Below, piece after piece: positions 26,451 to 35,777 of a stretch of DNA of 64,000 nt (its first letter is position 1; each line of letters opens with the position of its first letter). The translations under genes were made by a program, and so were the position numbers. Under the pieces are notes generated by a model. That model was not told the origin of the DNA, did no database searches, and was given only the letters and a program-made list of their open reading frames with translations. Source of the stretch: Hirschia litorea (GTDB taxonomy: Bacteria; Pseudomonadota; Alphaproteobacteria; Caulobacterales; Hyphomonadaceae); contig NZ_JBHTBR010000009.1 of the NCBI RefSeq assembly GCF_042665075.1, positions 186,001 through 250,000 of the forward strand. Reading direction: 5' to 3'.

Positions 26451-27563
26451 CTAATTCAGCTCATTTTTGACCTTCACAACAAGATCTGGATTGTCTGTGA
26501 AAAGCCCATCAATGCCGGCATCGAACAAGTCACGGGCTAATTTTTCGATATCTCCGCGTTGTATTGCATAGTCTGCTTGGTCTGTGTTTCCCGTCCGGTA
26601 GGCCTCTGGTAGCGCCATGTTTTCAGCCCGCAATGTCCATGCGTGTACTTTGAGACCAGCCTGATGCGCATCTTCAATCAGTGTGCTTGGGGTGTGCTCA
26701 CCATCAACCATTTTTGGAAGCACAAGATCCAAACTTGGACCCACACCATCGGCAAACTTGCGCATACGCTTTAAACCTTCAAGACTATAAATTTCACTCC
26801 ATTGTGAAATCCCATTTGCTTTCAAAACAGATTCAGGCGGCGATTGCGATGAGATCAAGAAGACGAGCGGAAGGGGTGTTTTGTCGCGCATTTGCATTAA
26901 AGATTGAGGCCAAAAACACTGAATGAAAATTGGGATGTCAGCTTGAGTTGTGTTGAGGTCAAAATCTTCCAACACTTTCAAAAATGCATCTTCCATCGCA
27001 AGGTCTATGCTCGAAAAATATGCAGGGTGTTTGAGTTCGATATATAAGCCGATTGGGCGGTTGTGGATTTTGCTTTGTTCACGGGTAAATGAGATAATGT
27101 CTTCAAGGGTTGGGACATCGAACTTATTATCAAAAGCTGTGTTTTGAGGCCGAAATTCTGGAAGGCGTTCTTTTGCGCGCAGTGTCTTTAATTCGGCTAA
27201 TGTGAAGTCTTCACTAAACCAGCCTTCATGAGATGGTCCTTCGACAGACTTTGTTGTTTTTCTGTCTGCAAATTCGGGGTGGTCTGCCACATTCGTTGTG
27301 GAGCCGATTTCGTTTTCGTGACGCGCGATGAAATGTCCATCTTTTGTCATAACGAGGTCGGGTTCAATAAAATCAGCACCTTGCTCGATAGCAAGCTTAT
27401 AAGCTTCAAGTGTGTGTTCGGGGCGGTATCCACTTGCGCCGCGATGGGCGATGACGATGGGTTTCGTGTCGGATAGTTGCGGGGAGGTGGCTTTTTGAGC
27501 GCTGCTTGGCTGACATGCGGTCAGTGACAAGAAGGCAAATACCAGTCCAATTTGGATTTTCAC
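26451..27563 (-). CDS. glpQ: Glycerophosphodiester phosphodiesterase, lipoprotein
   Basis: A 370-residue GDPD-family enzyme of the periplasmic GlpQ kind. The lipoprotein signal has the lipobox L-T-A-C near residue 17. The catalytic TIM barrel opens with I-A-H-R-G-A-S-G-Y-R-P-E-H-T, and F-I-E-P-D-L-V-M-T-K-D-G and the second catalytic His in A-R-H-E-N-E follow. The C-terminal end shows V-H-A-W-T-L-R and G-L-F-T-D-N-P-D. It hydrolyses glycerophosphodiesters to glycerol-3-phosphate and an alcohol. It converges with phoD and fits the same phosphate-scavenging theme, although I find no clear Pho box in front of it. Confidence 0.92.
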   Translation of the reverse strand: MKIQIGLVFAFLSLTACQPSSAQKATSPQLSDTKPIVIAHRGASGYRPEHTLEAYKLAIEQGADFIEPDLVMTKDGHFIARHENEIGSTTNVADHPEFADRKTTKSVEGPSHEGWFSEDFTLAELKTLRAKERLPEFRPQNTAFDNKFDVPTLEDIISFTREQSKIHNRPIGLYIELKHPAYFSSIDLAMEDAFLKVLEDFDLNTTQADIPIFIQCFWPQSLMQMRDKTPLPLVFLISSQSPPESVLKANGISQWSEIYSLEGLKRMRKFADGVGPSLDLVLPKMVDGEHTPSTLIEDAHQAGLKVHAWTLRAENMALPEAYRTGNTDQADYAIQRGDIEKLARDLFDAGIDGLFTDNPDLVVKVKNELN

Positions 27564-27746
27564 GGTGACGTCCTTTGATTTTAAATGAGCCAGCTAAAAA
27601 GGGGGCTTTGGCGCGTTTCACTAAGTTTGACTAAATCAAAACTGGACTTCGGTTTTATGACAAAACACACCTCTGATGCTCAATAGGAACAAGTCATGTG
27701 CGCATGCGTTAGTTAGGGACCATTCATTCTCATTAGGAGAGATAAG

Positions 27747-27905
27747 ATGACCCCGAAGAAGCCAAAAGAAAAACGTATCGACGAAACACTTGATGATTCA
27801 TTTCCAGCAAGTGATCCGCCATCATGGACGCCCGGTGAGGCCCAACCTGTACCGTCCGAAGATGATGAGGATGACAGCAAGGAGAATAAGGAATCTCAAA
27901 GCTAA
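27747..27905 (+). CDS. Small SFPASDPP-motif protein
   Basis: A 52-residue protein with AGGAGA 6 nt before the ATG. It begins with a lysine-rich stretch (T-P-K-K-P-K-E-K-R), then the widespread motif L-D-D-S-F-P-A-S-D-P-P-S-W-T-P, and ends in a very acidic tail (E-D-D-E-D-D-S-K-E-N-K). Short proteins with this motif are found across proteobacteria and have no established function; some are linked to stress. It has no signal peptide and stands alone between glpQ and the SDR gene. The ORF and motif are clear, the role unknown. Confidence 0.82.
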   Translation: MTPKKPKEKRIDETLDDSFPASDPPSWTPGEAQPVPSEDDEDDSKENKESQS

Positions 27906-27947
27906 TTAGACCACTAGACCGCGTATGAGGTGTGTGTGTTGCATCTG

Positions 27948-27985
27948 CTATATTATATGATAATACTATTTAGCATATAATATAG
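27948..27985. promoter_or_regulatory. Operator candidate before the SDR gene (site A)
   Basis: A perfect 12-bp inverted repeat, CTATATTATATG (27948-27959) and CATATAATATAG (27974-27985). Inside it, TATTATATGATAATA (27951-27965) is a 6-3-6 palindrome of the same shape as sites before other locus genes. The inner site ends 49 bp upstream of the SDR start. Confidence 0.6.
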
Positions 27986-28014
27986 AGTGGATTTAACGCA
28001 AAGGCGACTCGCGC

Positions 28015-28797
28015 ATGGACTTACAATTAGCTGGCAAAACTATAATCGTCACTGGCTCCTCATCCGGCATTGGAGCCGCTATTGCAAAAGCGGCTTATGA
28101 TGAGGGGGCCAATGTGATGTTACACGGGACGAAGGAAGCTGTGCTGCAAGAGAAAGCGGCAGAGCTTGGTCCACGTGCAAATTGGGTTGCTGCTGATTTG
28201 GCGGATGTTAAGTCTGCGTCTGTGATTGCGAATAAAACCAAGGATGTTTTTGGAACAATTGATGGGTTGGTCAATAATGCGGGTGTGTTTCCACGTAGTT
28301 CAGTAGATACGGATGTGCCCGAACATTTCGACTTTGTCTTTCATGTGAATGTGCGCTCGCCATTAATGCTGACACAAGAACTGGTAAAGGTGTGCCGAGA
28401 AGAATCTAAAGCGGGTTCAGTGGTCAATATTGGATCTATAAATGCACATTGTGGCGCGCCATTTTTATTGATGTATGCCATGAGCAAGGGCGCGATGATG
28501 ACAATGTCGCGCAATCTTGGGGATGCGCTAGGAATAGAGAAAATCCGTGTAAATCAACTCAATGTGGGATGGACTTACACAGAAGGCGAACGCAAAATTC
28601 AAGCCGATGCAGGCGCGCCAGATGATTGGCAAGATCATTTAAGCCCGTTAGCTGCACCGAGTGGAAAACTCCTTCAGCCAGAAGATGTTGCGGCTCATGC
28701 TGTGTTTTGGCTTTCACCGCTTTCGGCTCCCGTGAATGGCACAATCCACACGGTTGAGCAGTTTCCGATGACGGGACGCAATCGTAATAGCGGATAA
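28015..28797 (+). CDS. SDR-family dehydrogenase, candidate galactose 1-dehydrogenase
   Basis: A 260-residue classical short-chain dehydrogenase. The nucleotide-binding T-G-S-S-S-G-I-G is at residues 13-20, N-N-A-G at 87-90, and the catalytic Ser141, Tyr154 and Lys158 (Y-A-M-S-K) are in place. It is soluble. The gene is the left edge of the galactan locus: a palindrome of the locus-wide type lies before it and a terminator directly after it. With a lactonase and a sugar-acid dehydratase in the locus, a sugar-oxidising SDR such as a D-galactose 1-dehydrogenase is the missing first step. That substrate is inferred; SDR sequences alone do not define it. Confidence 0.85.
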   Translation: MDLQLAGKTIIVTGSSSGIGAAIAKAAYDEGANVMLHGTKEAVLQEKAAELGPRANWVAADLADVKSASVIANKTKDVFGTIDGLVNNAGVFPRSSVDTDVPEHFDFVFHVNVRSPLMLTQELVKVCREESKAGSVVNIGSINAHCGAPFLLMYAMSKGAMMTMSRNLGDALGIEKIRVNQLNVGWTYTEGERKIQADAGAPDDWQDHLSPLAAPSGKLLQPEDVAAHAVFWLSPLSAPVNGTIHTVEQFPMTGRNRNSG

Positions 28798-28848
28798 GGC
28801 TTATTCAAACACTCCGCAAGGGATGTTCACCTGCATGCCTTAATGAGA

Positions 28849-28886
28849 AAAAAGCCCGAAAGAATAATCTTCTTTCGGGCTTTTTA
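28849..28886. terminator. Bidirectional terminator between SDR and GH2 genes
   Basis: AAAGCCCGAAAGA at 28851-28863 pairs perfectly with 28871-28883, flanked by A- and T-runs. It ends both convergent units. Confidence 0.92.
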
Positions 28887-28908
28887 TTATGCGTAGGGCA
28901 TAGGCATT

Positions 28909-31392
28909 TTAGGGTGCGTGAGTGTCGATGTTTACCGTTTGTGTTGGAATGTCAGAGCTTTCTATCGTCACTTGAATGGGCTGCTTTAAACCGTTTGATT
29001 GCACAAGTGCGAGGAGCTTTCCGTTAAAGGCTTTGCGGTTGTCTGCTTTTGTTGATTCAATATCCAAAATTGCTCCGGATTCCAAAGCGATAAGCTCGCC
29101 GCCACCTTGCACAGAAACTTTAATGCGGTTGTCGGCAGAGGGATTGCGCGTACCTTGCGCGTCCACAATATCTATTTCAATGCGCGCAACCGAGACATTA
29201 TCTGCGGGTAGAGAGTTGCGATCCATTGAGACAGAAAGCTTTGCGGGCGGGCCAGCTGTTTTGCGGGTCATGGTTTGTGTTTCGCCATTTTTTCCACGTG
29301 CAATGACTTTGATTTCGCCGGAGTGGTAGGGGACATTCCATTGAATTTGCAAATCATCTGTCATGATTTTTTCGCCTTGGGATTTTCCGTTGACGAAAAG
29401 TTCTGCCTTTTCAAGATTGGTGTAAGCGATGACTGGAAGTGTGACGCCTTCTTTGCCTGGGTGGGTCCAGTGCGGCTCTAAATACACCATCGGCTCTGTC
29501 GTCCATTGGCTTTTATAAAGATAATATGGGCCTTTAGGAAATCCCGCTAAATCTACGACTCCATAATTGGTGGTTCGCGCTGGCCATCCGCGAGATTCTC
29601 CCAAATAATCAAAACCCGTCCATCGAAATGTGCCCAGTAAATAGGGGAGTTTACGTGCAAGCTTTATTTCCTCACGGATGGGCATGCGCACGATATTATT
29701 ATCAAATGAGGAGGCGTGAAGCGTTGAGACTTCTGGCCAAACTTCCTCTTCGGTAAGATCAGGAACCTCGTAGATTTTGTCTTTGAGTTCTGCCCACTTT
29801 TTCTTGTTTTTTAAGATGTCGCGGTCACGTATTTCGGTCTTGGATTTATAGTAATCGCGCGTGTGAAGTGTGTGGGTAATTTCGGTACCGACAATGGGTG
29901 TATCGGGGTGTTCGGCATGAAAGTCTTCAATGCCGTTCACATACTCTCCATGCCCGTTAAAGCCAGCAATATCAGCGTGTGAGAGATAATATCCACGGCC
30001 TTGGGTGATGGGGCGGGTATCGTCCAGTGATTTAACATAGTTGACGAGTTTTTCTTGTGTTTCCTCTGTGGCGCTTTTGACTTCATTCCCAATGCTCCAC
30101 ATGATGACACTTGGATGATTGCGATCACGCTTGATGAAGCTGTCTAAATCGCGCTGCCACCAATCTTCAAAGAACAAGCCATAATCAGCGGCAGCTTTCT
30201 TGGTTTCCCAGCCGTCAAAGGCTTCATCCATGACCATGATGCCAAGCTCATCTGTAAGGTCATAAAATTCAGGCGCAAAGGGATTATGCGCGGTGCGTAC
30301 AGCGTTCACACCTGCTTTTTTCAAGAGGGAGAGGCGGTAGCGCCATACATCTTTGGGGACCGCTGCGCCAACGCCGCCAGCATCATGGTGCAGACACATG
30401 CCTTGGATTTCGAGAGGCTGTCCATTGATGAGGAATCCGCGATCTACAGTGAATTCTAAATTACGAATACCGGTGCGGGTTTCATATGTGTCAATGAGTT
30501 GATATTCTTTATGTATTTCCAAAACACTTGTGTAGAGAGAGGGAGATTCGGGGGACCACAATGCGGGGTTTTTGACATTCAATTCATGCGTAATACTGGT
30601 TTGCTTATTGGCGTCTAACGTGACTGTGGAGCTGGTTTGCGCGACGATTTTGCCATTGGGCGCTTTGATTTTAACGATGGCGAGTGCTTCGATCGGTGTG
30701 TCAGTATCATTGGCAATATCGTGCGTTGTGTGCAGGGTTGCTTGCGCCTTTGAGATATTGTCTGCGCGGACAAAAGAGCCATTCTCTATGACGTGTATCG
30801 GGTCAGTGACGGTGAGCCAAACATTGCGGTATATGCCCGAGCCAGTATACCAGCGTCCACTAGGTAGGTTTTCGTTATCGACACCTACGGCAATGATATT
30901 ATTGCCCTTTTCGAGGTGGTCTGTGATGTCAAAACTAAAGCCGGTATAGCCATAGGGTTGGGACCACATTTTTTTGCCATTGAGGTAGACTTCGGGGTTC
31001 ATATAGACGCCGTCAAAGGTGAGGCTGACGGACTTGCCTTCAAATTTTTCGTCCCAATTCAATGATTTGCGATACCAGCCGATACCGCCAGGGAGAAAGC
31101 CACCGCGTGCACCAGCCGGATTGTCTTGTTTGTATTCGCCTTCAATACTCCAGTCATGGGGTAGGTCTAGGGTACGCCATTTGCTGTCATTCCAATCTAC
31201 GGCATAGGCACCATCATATTTCTCGCCTAGCTCGAATTTCCAGTCTTTTGTGAGCAAGGTGCGTGTGCGGGGAGAGGCTGTTTCCTTTTGCGCAAGTGCG
31301 GTGCTCTGGCTAGTTTGGGCGAGCAGGTTTGCGCATCCGCTAGAGGCGATAAATGCAGATGGAATGAGCGCGGCAATTGTGAGAATGCGCAT
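28909..31392 (-). CDS. GH2 beta-galactosidase-like enzyme
   Basis: About 827 residues. The ATG at 31392 is preferred over one two codons upstream because AGGA lies 7 nt before it. A signal peptide with a possible lipid-attachment Cys (S-S-G-C) sends it to the periplasm. Order of parts: GH2 sugar-binding jelly roll (about 45-200), an Ig-like domain, then the TIM barrel with R-T-A-H-N-P-F, acid/base Glu437 in W-S-I-G-N-E, T-R-P-I-T-Q-G, and probable nucleophile Glu504 in V-G-T-E. C-terminal Ig-like domains follow, as is usual for exo-beta-galactosidases. In this locus it would release beta-linked galactose from desulfated galactan oligosaccharides. It is 59 bp downstream of a second GH2 gene. 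Confidence 0.9.
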   Translation of the reverse strand: MRILTIAALIPSAFIASSGCANLLAQTSQSTALAQKETASPRTRTLLTKDWKFELGEKYDGAYAVDWNDSKWRTLDLPHDWSIEGEYKQDNPAGARGGFLPGGIGWYRKSLNWDEKFEGKSVSLTFDGVYMNPEVYLNGKKMWSQPYGYTGFSFDITDHLEKGNNIIAVGVDNENLPSGRWYTGSGIYRNVWLTVTDPIHVIENGSFVRADNISKAQATLHTTHDIANDTDTPIEALAIVKIKAPNGKIVAQTSSTVTLDANKQTSITHELNVKNPALWSPESPSLYTSVLEIHKEYQLIDTYETRTGIRNLEFTVDRGFLINGQPLEIQGMCLHHDAGGVGAAVPKDVWRYRLSLLKKAGVNAVRTAHNPFAPEFYDLTDELGIMVMDEAFDGWETKKAAADYGLFFEDWWQRDLDSFIKRDRNHPSVIMWSIGNEVKSATEETQEKLVNYVKSLDDTRPITQGRGYYLSHADIAGFNGHGEYVNGIEDFHAEHPDTPIVGTEITHTLHTRDYYKSKTEIRDRDILKNKKKWAELKDKIYEVPDLTEEEVWPEVSTLHASSFDNNIVRMPIREEIKLARKLPYLLGTFRWTGFDYLGESRGWPARTTNYGVVDLAGFPKGPYYLYKSQWTTEPMVYLEPHWTHPGKEGVTLPVIAYTNLEKAELFVNGKSQGEKIMTDDLQIQWNVPYHSGEIKVIARGKNGETQTMTRKTAGPPAKLSVSMDRNSLPADNVSVARIEIDIVDAQGTRNPSADNRIKVSVQGGGELIALESGAILDIESTKADNRKAFNGKLLALVQSNGLKQPIQVTIESSDIPTQTVNIDTHAP

Positions 31393-31423
31393 GAGCATAT
31401 CCTATGAATGAAATGAAGCGGAA

Positions 31424-31444
31424 TATATCTAACAGTTAGATATA
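31424..31444. promoter_or_regulatory. Perfect 9-3-9 palindrome between the GH2 genes
   Basis: TATATCTAA (31424-31432), CAG, TTAGATATA (31436-31444). It lies 32 bp upstream of the 31392 start and before the end of the other GH2 gene. It could be an operator for the downstream GH2; no T-run supports a terminator. Confidence 0.5.
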
Positions 31445-31451
31445 GCTGGCT

Positions 31452-33860
31452 TTATTGTTTCGTGATGATGTCTAGGCTTGCGGAATGTGCGTTTTCATGT
31501 GTCGCGGTAAGCGTGATTTTACCACCTTTTTGGCCGGTACGAATAAGCGCTGTCGCTATGCCTGCTTCGAAGGTAATGGCGTCTGGATTCATGAGGGTGG
31601 CGTCGCCATCTATTTTAAAGTCCAGCTTAGAATTATCACTCGCAAGCGTGGTGCCGTTTGCATCTATTGCGTGAATATAGACGAATAAAACATCGTTCTG
31701 CGTGGGCTCTTGTCCGCTTGTGTCCAGTGCCAGCTTTAGGCCTGCTAGGGCTGTGGGTGTGCTCACCTTGTCTTCTGCGACTGCTTTGCCACCTATATAA
31801 CCTATGGCTGATAGGGTTCCGCTCTCATACTGGTCCAATTGGAAGGTGAAAGGCGGGTGAGGAAGGTGTGTTGAGATTGAATCCGTGTCGGGTGTCTGTT
31901 TCCCGATAGACTTTCCGTTCAAGAAAAGTTCTACCTCATCCACATTGGAGAAGACTTTCACATTTGATGTGGAATCGGGTGTCCATAATGATGCGATTTT
32001 GAGAATAGGCTCTGCGTTGGATTCTGCATCTGGCGAGCGTTGGCTTGCGTAGAAATAATATCCAAATTTTGGCAAGCGGAAGATGTCCATAACGCCAGAG
32101 GCTTCAATATCTGGATGATATCCACGATTGTAATCATACATCACCCAATAGCTATCTGAGAATGCCGGTGTGTTTTGAAGATTATCATTGTGAGATTCTT
32201 GCATATTGCGTGCTTGCTGCAAGAGTTTTGCTTCACCATCTCCTCGGCGTTGGCGGCTATTGTTTTCCGCACGCTCATCCTTGGACCAGTTGTGTTGGTT
32301 AAAGCCTTTATTGGATGAGTAATATTCCCAATCCCCATATTCAGAAACGGAGTAGGGCTTGGCTTGCACCTTATCATAGTGGCGCAGACGGTGTTGGCGG
32401 GCTTGAAGGTAAATATCGTAGACTTCATTCATCCATCCAGCAGAATAGGCATTGCCTTCAGGATATTCTTCTTTGACGATTTTGTGCATTTCTTCCATGA
32501 AAGGAATGGGCATTTTTGTTTCATTGATTGAAACTTCCCATGCCAGCACAGAAGGATGGTTTCTATCGCGGCGAATGAGGTCGCGGGCTGTGCGATAGAG
32601 TTGTTGTTTAAATTGGGGTGTTTCTTGATAATATTGCCAACCTAAAACAGCATCCAATACGACCAAACCTAATTCGTCACATGCATCTAAAAAGGCAGGT
32701 GATTGGGGGTAGTGGGAGAGGCGAATATAATCAAATCCAGCCTCTTTGATTTTCTTTGCATCTCGATACTGAGCCGCATCGGAAAGCGCATATCCAACAA
32801 ATGGGTATTCCTGATGTCGGTTGACGCCGCGAAGGAAGGTTTTCTCGCCATTGATATATAGATCGTTGTCTTTAAAAGTAAAATCACGAATACCAAAACG
32901 CGTTTTTTCATAATCTACTTGGTTTCCATCCACCAAGATTTGGGTTTTCAATGTGTAGAGATGGGGGGTGCGTGGAGACCAGAGATGTGGTTTTTCAATC
33001 GGCATATCAAGCTGGAAGGTTTGCCCCTGTGAGGCATGAATTTGCATGGCAGACGATGTCGATTGAGCAATGCGTTTATCGCCCTGATAGATGGATTGAA
33101 TAACGCTTACATTTTGGGGCTGAGCATTATCATTTTTGACGTGAACTTTTGCGCGAACAGTGGATTGATCCGCATCCACTTTTGGGAAGGTGATAAAAAT
33201 GCCGCCACTTGCAGGGGTGTCTTCAATTTGGGGGTATGAAATGTGGACGGGGTTTTCATAGGCGATGAAGGCGTTTCTGTAGAGGCCGCCATACATGTTG
33301 AAGTCGAGAATTTTCAATGGCTTCGGGCCAGTGATCTCATTGTCGGTATTATCAAGACGAACGGCTATAACATTCTCGCCGTCAAAATTGATATAGTCAG
33401 TGGCATCAAAAACGATGGGGAGATATCCCCCTTGGTGCTCCGTGATTTTCTCGCCATTGATCCAGAATTGCGCGTAATTCATGGCCGCTTCAAACTTAAA
33501 GATAACTTTCTTATCCCTGTTAGCCGGCTCAATGGTAAAGTGTTTTCGATACCAGCTTATGCCTTGCCATTGATCATTAACGAGGAGCGGCTCGATGTTG
33601 GCCGTATGTGGGAGGCGGGCATCTGACCAATTGCTATCATCAAAGCTGATCGTGTGAAGCTGGGTATCATCGTGTGAGAGGGTGGGAAGCTTGGTGAACT
33701 TCCAACCATCATTCGCCAAAATGAGTTGGCCGATATCTGAAGGGGATGAAGATGAAGGCGAAGCGGGGACATTTTTTGAGCAAGCGCCAAGACCAAGAAG
33801 GAGCAGAGTCGCAACGCATGAAAGGGCAATGAAATGGGTGGGTTTCTTTACGGTCGTCAT
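31452..33860 (-). CDS. GH2-family glycoside hydrolase, lipoprotein
   Basis: An 802-residue GH2 enzyme with a lipoprotein signal (lipobox L-G-A-C, Cys27) and a Ser/Pro-rich tether. The jelly-roll domain (about 45-205) has the typical W-Y-R-K-H-F and N-M-Y-G-G-L-Y-R-N pieces, and the TIM barrel begins near residue 325. The acid/base is Glu446 in W-E-V-S-I-N-E, where the common W-x-x-x-N-E spacing is kept but the sequence is unusual. The probable nucleophile is Glu506 in V-S-E-Y-G-D-W. It differs strongly from the neighbouring GH2, so the two probably act on different oligosaccharide ends or sulfation states. It is the first gene of the minus-strand GH2 pair. Confidence 0.9.
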   Translation of the reverse strand: MTTVKKPTHFIALSCVATLLLLGLGACSKNVPASPSSSSPSDIGQLILANDGWKFTKLPTLSHDDTQLHTISFDDSNWSDARLPHTANIEPLLVNDQWQGISWYRKHFTIEPANRDKKVIFKFEAAMNYAQFWINGEKITEHQGGYLPIVFDATDYINFDGENVIAVRLDNTDNEITGPKPLKILDFNMYGGLYRNAFIAYENPVHISYPQIEDTPASGGIFITFPKVDADQSTVRAKVHVKNDNAQPQNVSVIQSIYQGDKRIAQSTSSAMQIHASQGQTFQLDMPIEKPHLWSPRTPHLYTLKTQILVDGNQVDYEKTRFGIRDFTFKDNDLYINGEKTFLRGVNRHQEYPFVGYALSDAAQYRDAKKIKEAGFDYIRLSHYPQSPAFLDACDELGLVVLDAVLGWQYYQETPQFKQQLYRTARDLIRRDRNHPSVLAWEVSINETKMPIPFMEEMHKIVKEEYPEGNAYSAGWMNEVYDIYLQARQHRLRHYDKVQAKPYSVSEYGDWEYYSSNKGFNQHNWSKDERAENNSRQRRGDGEAKLLQQARNMQESHNDNLQNTPAFSDSYWVMYDYNRGYHPDIEASGVMDIFRLPKFGYYFYASQRSPDAESNAEPILKIASLWTPDSTSNVKVFSNVDEVELFLNGKSIGKQTPDTDSISTHLPHPPFTFQLDQYESGTLSAIGYIGGKAVAEDKVSTPTALAGLKLALDTSGQEPTQNDVLFVYIHAIDANGTTLASDNSKLDFKIDGDATLMNPDAITFEAGIATALIRTGQKGGKITLTATHENAHSASLDIITKQ

Positions 33861-33888
33861 TGCGAATTCTCCCCGGAATTTTGGTTAT

Positions 33889-33897
33889 TATTATATG
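33889..33897. promoter_or_regulatory. Operator half-site before GH2 (site J)
   Basis: TATTATATG, identical to the left part of site A, 29 bp upstream of the GH2 start. The right half is not conserved. Confidence 0.3.
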
Positions 33898-34235
33898 TCG
33901 CCGCATTGGTTTGGGCGGTTAGTTATGTGAATAAGTAATATAAATAGTGTGATTTGCACAAGCTATTTGTGTGAAATTTTCATGGGAAAGGCCAAATTTG
34001 GTACGTAAAGACGAAGAAAAAGGATATTATTTTGCTTTTTTTTGAATGTGGGTTTGCGGCGTGCGAGCATTGGTAAGTTTAAAGGCGTGTTTTAAAAAAT
34101 AATGTTAAAACAGTAATATATGTAAAATCATCGACGTTAAGACATGTATGAAATGGACAGAAATTTGTGTTTTTTGGCTTCAGAGTTGCCCAAAAGACCA
34201 AACTTGCCTGTTGGGCTGTCTTTACGGGTGTGTTT

Positions 34236-34250
34236 AATAGTATTACAAAT
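34236..34250. promoter_or_regulatory. Operator candidate before the sulfatase operon (site B)
   Basis: AATAGTATTACAAAT shares the core TATTACAA with sites D, H and I. It ends 67 bp before the sulfatase start. Confidence 0.45.
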
Positions 34251-34317
34251 TATAAAAATGAATAAGCCATCCCAAACCTTCGGGTGATAGGGGCGCGTCT
34301 AAAACGGGGAGAATATT

Positions 34318-35748
34318 GTGAAGCGAATGTCTGCATGGTCTTTGGCGGGGGCAGTTATGACCTGCTGTGTGTTGGCGAGTGGGGGATGCGCACCCACATC
34401 CACCGATTCAAGCATCACAGAAATGAAGCGCGCTGCGCAAGAAAAGCAGCCCAATATTGTTGTCTTGTTTGCTGATGATTTGGCATGGATGGATTTGGGC
34501 CATTATTCAGATTTCATTGAAACTCCAAATTTAGATAAATTACGTCTTGAGAGCACGAGTTTTGAGCGGGCATATGCGGCTGCGCCAGTATGTAGTCCAA
34601 GCCGTGTTGGTATGATTACGGGCCAACATCCGGCGCGCCATGAGTTTTTCCGTCATGTGGGGGCGGGTGATAAATCTCAGTTTGATAAGAATGGGCGCAC
34701 CATTGATGCCTATCATATGCTTGATACTGATCCTGCGCATATGCCGTCACGAAATTGGTTACCTTTGGAAGCTGTGACGGTTGCGGAGCGGCTAAAAGAT
34801 GTGGGCTATAACACCTCGTTTGTAGGCAAATGGCATATTGGACACGAGCCATATTATCCGATCAAACAGGGGTTTGATGAGCAGTTTGGGGTGACGAATG
34901 ATGGTCATCCAGGGAAGGGGTATTACCCGCCATATTTCAGGCACAACCCAGCGAAGACTTACGGCGATGCGCCGAAGGATAAATTTCTTACTGACCGTAT
35001 AACTGATGATGCTGTGCAGGTTTTGGAACGCTTGAGCGCGAAGGAAGAGCCTTTCTTCTTGAACCTTTGGTATTATGGCGTGCACAAGCCGATTGATGGC
35101 CGCAAGGACCTGATCGAGAAATACAAACAACGCGGCATTAGCCAAGAACAGGCTGAATATGCCTCTATGGTGGAAGCGTTGGATGAGTCTGTTGGGCGTA
35201 TCAGCGCAAAATTGGATGCGTTGGGGCTGCGGGATGATACAATACTTGTTTTCACATCTGACCAAGGCGGATTTTTTGATCGTGCGCCGCTAAAGGGACG
35301 CAAAACGGATGGATTGGCACTGTTTGAGGGCGGGGCGCGTGTGCCTATGTTTGTGCGTTGGCCTCAGCATTATCCGGCGGGAAAAGAGATAAAAACACCG
35401 GTGACGACTTTGGATGTTGCGCCGACGATTCTAGCGCCTGCACATGCTAATTTAGATGATTTGGATGGCGTGAAACTCGCGGCTCATTTGGGCGAAGATT
35501 TAGACCGACCTCAGCCTGTTATTATGTATCGCCATTATGAAGATTTGTACGCCGCTGTTGTGGTGGGCGATATGAAGCTGTTGGCGAGTGTTTCGGGAAA
35601 ACATCAACTTTACAATGTTGTAACGGATATTTCTGAAGCGCATGACCTTGCAAGGGAGCAGCCAGAAACAGTGGCAGACATGCTCGCTATTTTGGAGGCA
35701 TGGAAAGACAAAAACCACATTAAGCGTTTTGCGCAAGCGCAAAATTGA
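34318..35748 (+). CDS. S1-family sulfatase, lipoprotein
   Basis: A 476-residue formylglycine sulfatase. The GTG at 34318 is the start: GGGGAG sits 6 nt before it, while the next ATG is too far. The lipobox S-G-G-C gives Cys24. The alkaline-phosphatase-fold domain opens with the metal site F-A-D-D-L-A-W-M-D. The formylglycine signature is C-S-P-S-R-V-G-M-I-T-G with Cys92, and the second metal site is F-T-S-D-Q-G-G. It needs a maturing enzyme not found here. It is the first gene of a four-gene run (three sulfatases, then GH110) and would remove sulfate esters from imported galactan oligosaccharides. Which ester is unknown. Confidence 0.93.
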   Translation: MKRMSAWSLAGAVMTCCVLASGGCAPTSTDSSITEMKRAAQEKQPNIVVLFADDLAWMDLGHYSDFIETPNLDKLRLESTSFERAYAAAPVCSPSRVGMITGQHPARHEFFRHVGAGDKSQFDKNGRTIDAYHMLDTDPAHMPSRNWLPLEAVTVAERLKDVGYNTSFVGKWHIGHEPYYPIKQGFDEQFGVTNDGHPGKGYYPPYFRHNPAKTYGDAPKDKFLTDRITDDAVQVLERLSAKEEPFFLNLWYYGVHKPIDGRKDLIEKYKQRGISQEQAEYASMVEALDESVGRISAKLDALGLRDDTILVFTSDQGGFFDRAPLKGRKTDGLALFEGGARVPMFVRWPQHYPAGKEIKTPVTTLDVAPTILAPAHANLDDLDGVKLAAHLGEDLDRPQPVIMYRHYEDLYAAVVVGDMKLLASVSGKHQLYNVVTDISEAHDLAREQPETVADMLAILEAWKDKNHIKRFAQAQN

Positions 35749-35777
35749 GCTTTGAAATGTTAAGTCGAGATAGAAAA

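Larger units (their letters stand above)
33861..34317. other. Divergent control region of the GH2 and sulfatase operons, 457 bp
   Basis: AT-rich region between the minus-strand GH2 pair and the plus-strand sulfatase/GH110 operon. It contains TATTATATG at 33889-33897, close before the GH2 gene, and AATAGTATTACAAAT at 34236-34250, before the sulfatase gene. Both resemble the locus operator. No ORF is supported. Confidence 0.55.

Noticed and set aside
27564..27746. Possible Pho box in front of glpQ
   Set aside because: TGAC units occur, but their spacing is 30 bp or irregular, not the 11-bp period seen at 21.95 kb.
34792..35265. 157-residue ORF on the minus strand
   Set aside because: Antisense to a sulfatase with clear active-site motifs; no independent support.
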